This document shows positions 1 to 5,930 of a DNA stretch of 14,974 nucleotides, one piece after another. Under the pieces are notes generated by a model. The model was not told the DNA's origin. It ran no database searches and was given only the letters and a program-made list of their open reading frames with translations. The translations under genes and the position numbers were made by a program. Source of the stretch: SIG402 sp045639045 (lineage in GTDB: Bacteria; Bacillota; Clostridia; Christensenellales; Borkfalkiaceae); the NCBI GenBank assembly GCA_045639045.1, contig JAZUCI010000106.1, positions 1 through 14,974 on the forward strand, given 5' to 3'. The stretch's first letter is position 1, and every line of letters starts with the position of its first letter.

Positions 1-254
1 CCTTCACGGTCCGGGTCGGTTGCAAGGTAAACTTTGCTTGCCTTGGAAGCCTTTTCGGTAAGGCGCGCGATGGTGGCTTTTTTATCCGCGTTAATGGTAT
101 ATTTCGGTTCAAAATTATTGGCGATATCCACACCGATTTGACGTTCGGGAAGGTCACGAATATGGCCGCCCGAAGCATCCACACGGTATTTTCCTTTCAA
201 GTACTTTTCTATGGTCTTTGCTTTGGATGGGGATTCTACGATAATTAAGTCCAT
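1..254 (-). CDS. topA: DNA topoisomerase I, N-terminal fragment (runs off window)
   Basis: Type IA topoisomerase, which relaxes negatively supercoiled DNA through a transient phosphotyrosine break. Only the first 84 codons are here; the gene continues past base 1. The translation opens MDLIIVESPSKAKTIEKYL, the hallmark start of the Toprim domain, with the conserved glutamate at residue 7. It ends in TDPDRE, where D80, D82 and E84 form the Mg-binding DxDxE motif. The active-site tyrosine domain and any zinc fingers lie outside the window. The ATG at 252-254 is preceded by an AGGAG Shine-Dalgarno at about 261-265. It lies 25 bp after the dprA stop and is probably cotranscribed with it, as dprA-topA is a common Firmicutes pair. 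Identification is secure; the full length is unknown. Confidence 0.95.
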   Translation of the reverse strand, partial: MDLIIVESPSKAKTIEKYLKGKYRVDASGGHIRDLPERQIGVDIANNFEPKYTINADKKATIARLTEKASKASKVYLATDPDRE

Positions 255-265
255 AACTAACTCCT

Positions 266-280
266 ATCGCTGTTAGCGAT
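266..280 (-). other. Small hairpin between dprA stop and topA Shine-Dalgarno
   Basis: A perfect inverted repeat, ATCGCT-GTT-AGCGAT, has 6-bp arms and a 3-nt loop. It begins in the dprA stop codon and ends directly beside the AGGAG of topA. No T-tract follows, so it is not a terminator. In RNA it could modulate ribosome access to topA or protect a processed 5' end; that is inference from position only. Confidence 0.4.
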
Positions 281-1353
281 TATTTGACCGCGCGGTATCC
301 GTCCGCGCCCGTTTTCACGATATAACCGTTCATTTCTAACGAATTTAGCGCCGCAAGTAAAGCGTACGGGGGTAAGGAAGAGCGTTCGGCAAGAACGTCT
401 ATCACCATCTCGTCCTCCCTTAACAGTTGTAGCACCGTTTTTTCTTCATCGGTGAAAGGCAAATCGGGGGGTATTTCTTCGGTTTCAAAGCCGTAAGAAA
501 GCAAAATTTCTTCCGCCTTATCACATAACGCCGCGCCTTGTTTGATTAGCGAATTGCAACCCTTCCCCGCGGATTCCCCCACTTTATAGGGAAACGCAAA
601 CACGTCCCTGCCGTAAGTTGCCGCGTACGAAGCGGTGTACAGCGCGCCGCTTTTTTCACGGGCGGAAACCACCAAAACCCCTTCGCTAAGCCCCGCGATG
701 ATGCGGTTCCTTACGGGGAATTGCCATTTGTATGCGGGAACGGAGGGGGGATATTCGGTAATCACAAGCCCCTTTTGTTTAATTTCTTCTAAAAGACCGC
801 GATGCAGTTCGGGATACACGTAATCAAAGCCGTAGGCAAGCACCGAAATTAGATGATTCTTTTTCAATGCGCCGCGGATAGCCGCCGCGTCCGCCCCTTC
901 GGCAATGCCCGTAACTACCGCCATACGGTCTGCAATCTTTTCCGCAAATTCTTCGGCAAGGCGCAGTTCCGCTTGGGGCGTTTTTCTACTTCCCACGATG
1001 GCAAACTTGCGGTTTTTTAACAGTTCGATATTCCCTTGCGCGTATAACACCAACGGGGGCGCGGGCGTATTTTCCAAACTTTCGGGATAATACCTATTGC
1101 CCCGCGTAATGGGCATAATGCCCCGCTTTTTTAAGTTTTCTAAAACTTGCGCTTCCCCTTGGGGGTTTGCCAGGCGCAAAATTTCATCCGCTTCCTCCCC
1201 TACCGCGCGAATCAGTAAATCGCGGTACTTGGGCAAATGCGCGTATAGGTTTTTGGGGTCGCCCACTTCACTTAAAATTAGGGCTTTATATTTATATTCC
1301 AAACGGGGGAAACTATCCAAAAATATCACGGCGCGTTGCGCGTTTTTATCCAT
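280..1353 (-). CDS. dprA: DNA-processing protein DprA (Smf)
   Basis: DprA binds incoming single-stranded DNA during natural transformation and loads RecA onto it; homologues are also common in bacteria not known to be competent. The 357-aa product has three parts: a helical N-terminal region (about 1-80), the Rossmann-like DprA core (about 85-290), and a C-terminal winged-helix region (about 300-350, KTVLQLLREDEMVIDVLAER onward). Core motifs visible are GSR at 121-123, GIAEGADAAAIRGAL at 149-163, FPVRNRIIAGLS at 212-223, SGALYTA at 235-241 and GCNSLIKQGA at 265-274. The length is normal and no key motif is missing. The ATG at 1351-1353 follows a six-G Shine-Dalgarno tract. A terminator-like hairpin separates it from comM upstream, and topA follows 25 bp downstream. 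Confidence 0.95.
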   Translation of the reverse strand: MDKNAQRAVIFLDSFPRLEYKYKALILSEVGDPKNLYAHLPKYRDLLIRAVGEEADEILRLANPQGEAQVLENLKKRGIMPITRGNRYYPESLENTPAPPLVLYAQGNIELLKNRKFAIVGSRKTPQAELRLAEEFAEKIADRMAVVTGIAEGADAAAIRGALKKNHLISVLAYGFDYVYPELHRGLLEEIKQKGLVITEYPPSVPAYKWQFPVRNRIIAGLSEGVLVVSAREKSGALYTASYAATYGRDVFAFPYKVGESAGKGCNSLIKQGAALCDKAEEILLSYGFETEEIPPDLPFTDEEKTVLQLLREDEMVIDVLAERSSLPPYALLAALNSLEMNGYIVKTGADGYRAVK

Positions 1354-1382
1354 ATTTCCCCCCTTTCGTTCTTTTCGTAGGT

Positions 1383-1426
1383 AAAAAACCGCTGCCGTAA
1401 GCGAAACGCTTTCGTCGCTTACGGCA
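1383..1426 (-). terminator. Terminator-like hairpin between comM and dprA
   Basis: A perfect 12-bp inverted repeat occupies 1393-1404 and 1415-1426 (arm TGCCGTAAGCGA, 10-nt loop). Read on the minus strand, it is followed after GCGG by six T (1388-1383). It lies 9 bp after the comM stop and 40 bp before the dprA ATG. The 4-nt gap before the T-run makes it weaker than a textbook terminator. I see no promoter between it and dprA, so partial readthrough is likely. Confidence 0.65.
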
Positions 1427-1434
1427 AAGGCGAA

Positions 1435-2964
1435 TTATACGTTGTTTTTTTCGTAACTGCGATACCCGATTGCTTCCATTAAATGGGTGGTGGAAATATT
1501 TTCTTCCCCCGCCAAATCCGCAATGGTTCTAGCCACTTTTAAAATTCTTCCGCGGGCGCGAGCAGAAAGGTTTAGGCTTGTAAAAGCGCGTTCCATAATC
1601 CGTTCGCCTTCGGCAGACAATTTGCAATACGCTTTAATGTGCTTTTCGCCCATTTGCGCGTTGGTGTAGATGCGATCCTTTTCATAGCGGATTCTTTGCA
1701 GTTCGCGCGCCTTGTTTACGCGTTGCTTTACGCTTGCGCTACTTTCCCCTTCCGCTTTATCCATCAGTTCGGAATACTTAACGCTATCCACCGTAAGATG
1801 AATATCAATGCGGTCAAGCAAGGGCCCCGAAATTTTACTGCGATATTTATGAATTTGCGCCGCCGAGCAACTGCATTCCTGCGTTTTACTGCCGTAGTTC
1901 CCGCAAGGGCAAGGATTCATCCCTGCAACCAACATAAAACTTGCGGGGTAAGTTACGGTGGAAGCGGCGCGCGCAACCGTAATTACGCGGTCTTCCAAGG
2001 GTTGGCGGAGCGCTTCTAACGTACTGCGCTGATATTCGGGGAGTTCGTCCAAAAATAGCACGCCCCCGTGCGCCAAGGAAATTTCCCCGGGTTTACTGTG
2101 CGTTCCGCCGCCCGTAAGCGCAATGGTGGTTGCCGTGTGGTGCGGGGTGCGGAAGGGCCTGCGATTGGCAATGCCCGTATCTACGTCCAAAACGCCCGCT
2201 ACCGAGTGAATTTTGGTAACTTCCAACGCTTCTTCAAAGGTCATATCGGGCATAACGGTGGGAATACATTTGGCAAGCATGGTTTTCCCCGAACCGGGAG
2301 GGCCCACCATAAGTAGGTTATGGCCACCCGCAACCGCCACTTCAATGGCGCGCTTTGCCAAAATTTGCCCTTTGACGAATTTTAAGTCCGCTTCGTACGG
2401 ATTGCTTTCCAAGGCGGGGGTTGCGTACTTGGTTTGGGGGGTGGGAAGAATTTCCCCTTCCCCGTTCAAAAACGAAACCGTTTGGGCAAGCGTTTGGGCG
2501 GCGTATACTTCTACGTCCCCCAAATACGACGCTTCCTTTTCGTTCCCTTTGGGAAGAATGAATTTTTTATACCCGCAATTTCTTGCGGAAATTAACAGGG
2601 GTAAAATACCGCGAACGGGGCGCAAACTGCCGTCTAACGCAAGTTCCCCGAAAAAGATGGTATCTTCATACCCGTTTTTCACTTGACCGCTTGCCTTCAA
2701 TATACAAACGGCAATGGCAAGATCCAAGCCCGAGCCTTCCTTTTTTAAGTCCGCGGGGGCTAAATTTACGGTAATTTTATTGTTGGGGAAAAGGAGCATG
2801 GTGTTTTTGATTGCCGAATGCACCCTTTCGCGCGATTCTTTTACCGCAGTATCGGGAAGGCCCACCACGTCGTACGCGGGCAGGCCTTTCGAAATATCCG
2901 TTTCCACTTCAATGCGCTTTCCTTCTAAACCTAAAAGCGCAAAACTGTATACTTTGGCAAGCAT
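1435..2964 (-). CDS. comM: ComM/YifB family Mg-chelatase-like AAA+ ATPase
   Basis: Cytoplasmic AAA+ protein of the YifB/ComM family. In Vibrio ComM is a hexameric helicase that promotes branch migration during recombination of transforming DNA; the role in Firmicutes is inferred. The 509-aa chain is full length. An N-terminal Lon-protease-like fold domain (about 1-170) includes ISKGLPAYDVVGLPD at 24-38. The AAA+ core has Walker A GPPGSGKT at 221-228, Walker B GVLFLDE at 301-307, and a cysteine cluster CPCG...CSC (352-366) probably binding metal. LLDRIDIH at 382-389 is followed by the C-terminal Mg-chelatase lid domain to the end. The start is a conventional MLAK but has no clear Shine-Dalgarno. 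The upstream glycosyltransferase stop is only 4 nt away, suggesting translational coupling. dprA lies downstream beyond a terminator-like hairpin. Confidence 0.95.
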   Translation of the reverse strand: MLAKVYSFALLGLEGKRIEVETDISKGLPAYDVVGLPDTAVKESRERVHSAIKNTMLLFPNNKITVNLAPADLKKEGSGLDLAIAVCILKASGQVKNGYEDTIFFGELALDGSLRPVRGILPLLISARNCGYKKFILPKGNEKEASYLGDVEVYAAQTLAQTVSFLNGEGEILPTPQTKYATPALESNPYEADLKFVKGQILAKRAIEVAVAGGHNLLMVGPPGSGKTMLAKCIPTVMPDMTFEEALEVTKIHSVAGVLDVDTGIANRRPFRTPHHTATTIALTGGGTHSKPGEISLAHGGVLFLDELPEYQRSTLEALRQPLEDRVITVARAASTVTYPASFMLVAGMNPCPCGNYGSKTQECSCSAAQIHKYRSKISGPLLDRIDIHLTVDSVKYSELMDKAEGESSASVKQRVNKARELQRIRYEKDRIYTNAQMGEKHIKAYCKLSAEGERIMERAFTSLNLSARARGRILKVARTIADLAGEENISTTHLMEAIGYRSYEKNNV

Positions 2965-2968
2965 GTAT

Positions 2969-5116
2969 TTAGGGCAAATATACGCCGTGGTTTAAGCAAG
3001 CCCAACCGAACAGAACTCTTGCAAGTTTATAAGGAACGGGAAGACCGGCAAATCCAGGATAGAACATCATAAAGCAAACGGCAACCAAACCAATTGCGGT
3101 TACAGCCATAACGCCGCCTACCGTTTTCCCCTTTAAGAAACCGCGTTTAATTACGTTTTTCTTGGTTTCCAAAACTGCGCAAAGGAACAGCGCAAGGAAT
3201 CCAACGTAGAACACGCTAGCGGTTAAGAAGGAGTAGGGGTACATGGGGCGTTTGATGAACATAAAGGGCACGTAGCAAGCAGCGAACGCGATAAGCAAGA
3301 ACCAGAAGGGCTTTTTCACGTAATTAACGAACGCCTTATCTTCTTCATTTGCCTTTTTGCTAAACTTAACGATGCACATTTCCACAACGATATAGATAAG
3401 CGCGATTAGGGAGAACGCGAAAGCAACCATATTGCCCATGCAAAGCACGCGTTCGTATTTACCCATATCGTCTACCGCAAAGCAAGCGGCTTGGAAGTTA
3501 ATGGGCCAACCCCACCAACCGGAGGTGTTGTCGTCCCCCGCCATATTGCCCGTGTGGAAGTTCATAATATATTTTTGGTTTTCCCAGAAAGCTTTCAGTA
3601 CGTTGGTCGTGTTCGAATATACGCAGTAGGAAGAACCTGCAATCAGGTAAGAAAGCAAGTACATTACAAAGCCGAGCACGATAAAGCCAACGCCTGCGAA
3701 TACAACGGAGAATACCGAATCCTTAATTACTTCTTTCTTTTCGTTACGCGCGGCAATTTCCGCAGGTAAGAAATCTTCCCCTTCGGTTACCGTTTCCGCG
3801 CCGCTAGCAAGTGCTTTTACTTTCTTCACGCCACCAAGAACCAGTTTCGCAAAGAACAAAGCGAACATAGCGAACAAACCGATGCCCGCGGTAATACCCG
3901 ACCATTTTACGGATGCCGCCATTCCGAAGAATACGCCCGAAAATACCAGGGGTACGAAGGAAAGGAAGCGGTGCTTACGGTTGATACCGTTTTGTAAGAA
4001 CACCAACATATAGTAGAAGGAAAGGAGCAAGAAGAAGGTTAAGAACGCATCCGTAGTTCCAATTCTACCCATAGAAATATTCATACCCGAAAGGGCGAAC
4101 AGTAATGCGAAAATAAAGCCTGCGGTTTTGCTGTTTTTCAGCAAGCGTTTTCCAAGCGCGTACGCAACGAACATGGTTGCCAACGTGAAAAGCGCGGGCA
4201 TAATGCGCATACCGAACGTATTCATACCGAACACGCCGATACCAACGGCAAGCAACACCTTACCAAGCGGGGGGTGAGATACTTCTAAATAGGGCGCTTC
4301 GCCGTTCAAGAAGTCAAACGCGGTGGTAGCGAAATAGTATTCGTCGAAGATGATGCTGTTCATACGGTCGTTTTTCACTTGCGCGTCGTAGAACCCTTCC
4401 GTTTTACTGTGTACAACCGTGCGCTTAAAGTTCTTTTGTTCGTCAATCAACTTCTTCGCGCCTTCATCCCCCGAAACGATTTCCGCGGGGATCGCGTTCA
4501 TATTCTTATCCAAGAACACCAATTCGTTTACGTAAACGGGTTGCTTGGTAGAAATTTTGATATACGCTTGGCTTTCGGAAGTGCCGATATCGTTGAATAA
4601 GCGCGTCCACTTGTATAAGCGGTAGTTATCCTGATCGGAGGAGTGCGCGTTATCGTGCATCTTCACCTTGCCCATTTTGGAGTTATACCAAGTGCTAGAA
4701 GAAGCGGACGTGCCGTAAGCAAAGGAAAGTTCCGCCGCTTCGCCCTTTGCAAGTTTTACGGAGCCAGCGTGCATCCAAATTTCGTCCAAGGTAACGATTT
4801 TATCGTTTTCGTCCTTCATATAGTTTAACTTGATCACGATTTCGTTATCTACGATTTGACCGCTGCCTGCTTCATACTTTTGTTCGAACTTAAAAGTAGA
4901 ATCGGGCATGGTGAAATTGCCGAAATCAATGAAAAGGAACGCCGCGAACACGAAAGCCAGCAAGGTTAAAGCCCATCTTTGCCAATCTGCGCGCAAAGAA
5001 TGCTTTACACCCGCCCAAAAGCCTTCCTTTCGTTCGGTTGCGGTTTGTTCCGCCGTTTGTTGGCGCTTCCTTGCTTTCTTTTCGGAAACGCTTTCTTTCT
5101 TCAGGTTGTTTTCCAT
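2969..5116 (-). CDS. PMT-family (GT39-like) membrane glycosyltransferase
   Basis: Polytopic membrane protein of 715 aa resembling protein O-mannosyltransferases, which move mannose from a polyprenyl phosphate carrier to Ser/Thr of exported proteins. The sequence shows a basic cytoplasmic N terminus, a first membrane helix at about 48-65, then a soluble stretch of roughly 180 residues (about 70-250). After that come the acidic motif FDEYYF (D258, E259) and HPPLGK at 281-286, both PMT hallmarks. Multiple helices follow, with GRIGTTDAF at 350-358. The C-terminal part contains WWGWPINFQ at 534-542 and MYPYSF at 625-630, resembling the PMT four-helix C-terminal region. Donor and acceptor are unknown. 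The ATG at 5114-5116 has GGGAG 7 nt upstream. comM starts 4 nt after its stop. This gene is not part of the usual rplS-to-comM neighbourhood and looks like a lineage-specific insertion. Confidence 0.85.
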   Translation of the reverse strand: MENNLKKESVSEKKARKRQQTAEQTATERKEGFWAGVKHSLRADWQRWALTLLAFVFAAFLFIDFGNFTMPDSTFKFEQKYEAGSGQIVDNEIVIKLNYMKDENDKIVTLDEIWMHAGSVKLAKGEAAELSFAYGTSASSSTWYNSKMGKVKMHDNAHSSDQDNYRLYKWTRLFNDIGTSESQAYIKISTKQPVYVNELVFLDKNMNAIPAEIVSGDEGAKKLIDEQKNFKRTVVHSKTEGFYDAQVKNDRMNSIIFDEYYFATTAFDFLNGEAPYLEVSHPPLGKVLLAVGIGVFGMNTFGMRIMPALFTLATMFVAYALGKRLLKNSKTAGFIFALLFALSGMNISMGRIGTTDAFLTFFLLLSFYYMLVFLQNGINRKHRFLSFVPLVFSGVFFGMAASVKWSGITAGIGLFAMFALFFAKLVLGGVKKVKALASGAETVTEGEDFLPAEIAARNEKKEVIKDSVFSVVFAGVGFIVLGFVMYLLSYLIAGSSYCVYSNTTNVLKAFWENQKYIMNFHTGNMAGDDNTSGWWGWPINFQAACFAVDDMGKYERVLCMGNMVAFAFSLIALIYIVVEMCIVKFSKKANEEDKAFVNYVKKPFWFLLIAFAACYVPFMFIKRPMYPYSFLTASVFYVGFLALFLCAVLETKKNVIKRGFLKGKTVGGVMAVTAIGLVAVCFMMFYPGFAGLPVPYKLARVLFGWACLNHGVYLP

Positions 5117-5132
5117 ATAACATCTCCCGTTT

Positions 5133-5156
5133 CCGCCTGTTTCGGCGGTTTTTTTT
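5133..5156. other. Hairpin in glycosyltransferase leader, with T8 on the plus strand
   Basis: CCGCC (5133-5137) and GGCGG (5144-5148) can pair across a 6-nt loop. On the minus strand the hairpin lies in the leader of the glycosyltransferase, 11 nt before its GGGAG Shine-Dalgarno, and is preceded by eight A. On the plus strand the same stem is followed by eight T, which is terminator-like for an antisense transcript. No plus-strand gene is visible for it to terminate. Confidence 0.4.
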
Positions 5157-5262
5157 GCGAAAATTTTAATTCCGCAAGCCTTTTGTTTTTCGTGGCGAAA
5201 TCTACCTTTATACGCGGAGAAAAGAAACTTCCCCCTATATATAGATAGAGATACGCTATTTT

Positions 5263-5291
5263 ATTTTACCCTAAATTGCGATTTTACGCAA
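5263..5291 (-). promoter_or_regulatory. Candidate sigma-A promoter P2 for the PMT-like gene
   Basis: On the minus strand: -35 TTGCGT at 5286-5291, a 17-nt spacer, and -10 TAAAAT at 5263-5268. It is the closer of two candidates to the ATG, giving a leader of roughly 140 nt. The match is moderate and it lies in AT-rich sequence, where chance matches are common. Confidence 0.45.
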
Positions 5292-5325
5292 CCCTTTTTT
5301 ACGTGTTTTTCCAACTTTTTTATAT

Positions 5326-5354
5326 ATTCTACCCTATTTTTTGAAATTGCCCAA
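5326..5354 (-). promoter_or_regulatory. Candidate sigma-A promoter P1 for the PMT-like gene
   Basis: On the minus strand: -35 TTGGGC at 5349-5354, a 17-nt spacer, and -10 TAGAAT at 5326-5331. It begins about 10 bp beyond the rplS terminator, a sensible place for the next transcription unit to start. The leader would be about 200 nt. The -10 is good (5 of 6) and the -35 moderate. Confidence 0.45.
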
Positions 5355-5363
5355 AAAGAACGC

Positions 5364-5401
5364 AAAAAAGCCGTGGTTTCAACGTGTGAAACCACGGCTT
5401 T
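5364..5401 (-). terminator. Intrinsic terminator of rplS
   Basis: Arms GCCGTGGTTTCA (5370-5381) and its complement (5387-5398) form a perfect 12-bp stem with a 5-nt loop, extended by A-T pairs at the base. On the minus strand the stem runs directly into six T (5369-5364). It begins about 20 bp after the rplS stop codon. This is a textbook Rho-independent terminator. Confidence 0.93.
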
Positions 5402-5421
5402 ACGCCTAAGTTCGTTTGAAA

Positions 5422-5766
5422 TTATAAAATTTCCTTAATCTTAGCAGCCTTACCGGTTAAATCTCTTAAATAGTACAACTTAGCACGTCTTACAAGACCG
5501 CGTTTTACTACTTGGATACCACCGATTTTGGGCGAGTGTAAGGGGAAAGTTCTTTCCACACCTACGCCGAAAGATACGCGGCGAACGGTAAAAGTTTCCC
5601 TAACGCTGCCGTTTTTCTTGGCAATAACTACACCTTCAAACGCTTGTAAACGTTCTCTGGTACCTTCTACGACCTTAACGGATACGCGAACGGTATCACC
5701 AACCCTGAATTCGGGAAGGTCGGAGCGCATGTTTTCTTTTTCAATTGCTTCGATAATGTTTTTCAT
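5422..5766 (-). CDS. rplS: 50S ribosomal protein L19
   Basis: L19 sits at the 30S-50S interface and helps form intersubunit bridges. The 114-aa product is normal length and contains FRVGDTVRVSVKVVEGTRER (20-39), LQAFEGVVIAKK (40-51), ETFTVRR (57-63) and FPLHSPKI (74-81), ending RRAKLYYLR. The frame is open further upstream, but the start at 5764-5766 is chosen because it begins with the usual MKNIIEAIE and has GGAGG at the correct distance. It has its own promoter, an approximately 60-nt leader and a strong terminator, so it can be expressed as a single-gene unit. In most Firmicutes rplS directly follows trmD; here rbgA, rnhB and yraN separate them. Unterminated readthrough from yraN may add to its expression. 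Confidence 0.97.
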   Translation of the reverse strand: MKNIIEAIEKENMRSDLPEFRVGDTVRVSVKVVEGTRERLQAFEGVVIAKKNGSVRETFTVRRVSFGVGVERTFPLHSPKIGGIQVVKRGLVRRAKLYYLRDLTGKAAKIKEIL

Positions 5767-5832
5767 AATACTTGAAACCTCCAAGAGCGTTCGTAGCCAA
5801 AGCATGCAAGAGGACCGCCCGTAATCCTCAAT
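5767..5832 (-). promoter_or_regulatory. rplS 5' leader with hairpin
   Basis: Between the predicted start of transcription and the rplS ATG is a leader of about 60 nt. It contains a hairpin with arms GAGGA/TCCTC (5810-5814 and 5825-5829, 10-nt loop) near its 5' end, and the GGAGG Shine-Dalgarno near its 3' end. Autogenous L19 leader structures are known in low-GC Gram-positive bacteria. Whether this matches that family cannot be decided by eye. Confidence 0.4.
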
Positions 5833-5861
5833 ATCTTACCATAGCCAAAAGAAAAAAGCAA
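5833..5861 (-). promoter_or_regulatory. Sigma-A-like promoter of rplS
   Basis: On the minus strand: -35 TTGCTT at 5856-5861, a 17-nt spacer, and -10 TAAGAT at 5833-5838. A TG at the extended -10 position (TGG before TAAGAT) strengthens it. It lies about 66 bp upstream of the ATG and directly downstream of a phased A-tract array, consistent with a strong ribosomal-protein promoter. Confidence 0.75.
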
Positions 5862-5864
5862 GCG

Positions 5865-5930
5865 TTTTTGCCTGCTTTTCCGCATTTTTTTGCGTTTTTT
5901 GTAAGTTTTTTTGCATTTTTTAGAGTTTTT
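5865..5930 (-). repeat. Helically phased A-tracts upstream of the rplS promoter
   Basis: On the plus strand, T-runs of 4 to 7 nt are centred near 5867, 5877.5, 5888, 5897.5, 5909, 5918.5 and 5928. That is seven tracts at about 10-bp intervals (A-tracts on the coding strand), often in a GC-AAAAAA-type context. Spacing matching the helical repeat predicts intrinsically curved DNA, and the nearest tracts fall in the UP-element position of the rplS promoter. The stretch also covers the non-coding gap between yraN and rplS, where I see no gene and no terminator hairpin. Confidence 0.7.

Larger units (their letters stand above)
5117..5421. other. 305-bp intergenic region between rplS and the glycosyltransferase
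   Basis: This AT-rich gap holds no convincing gene in any frame. From the rplS side it contains the rplS terminator (5364-5401), two possible sigma-A promoters for the downstream gene (5326-5354 and 5263-5291), an AT-rich leader of about 140 to 200 nt, a small hairpin (5133-5148) and the Shine-Dalgarno of the glycosyltransferase. It looks like a genuine transcription-unit boundary. Confidence 0.7.

Noticed and set aside
2213..2686. Long open frame (157 codons) on the plus strand opposite comM
   Set aside because: It lies entirely antisense to a well-supported AAA+ gene, encodes no recognisable domain and has no convincing ribosome site.
4926..5123. Out-of-frame open frame beginning 7 bp before the glycosyltransferase ATG
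   Set aside because: Its ATG touches the GGGAG site with no spacing, and it merely shadows the start of the membrane protein.
5767..5805. Upstream in-frame start for rplS
   Set aside because: It adds 13 residues absent from L19 proteins, while the internal ATG at 5766 has GGAGG and the family N terminus. The upstream part overlaps the leader.
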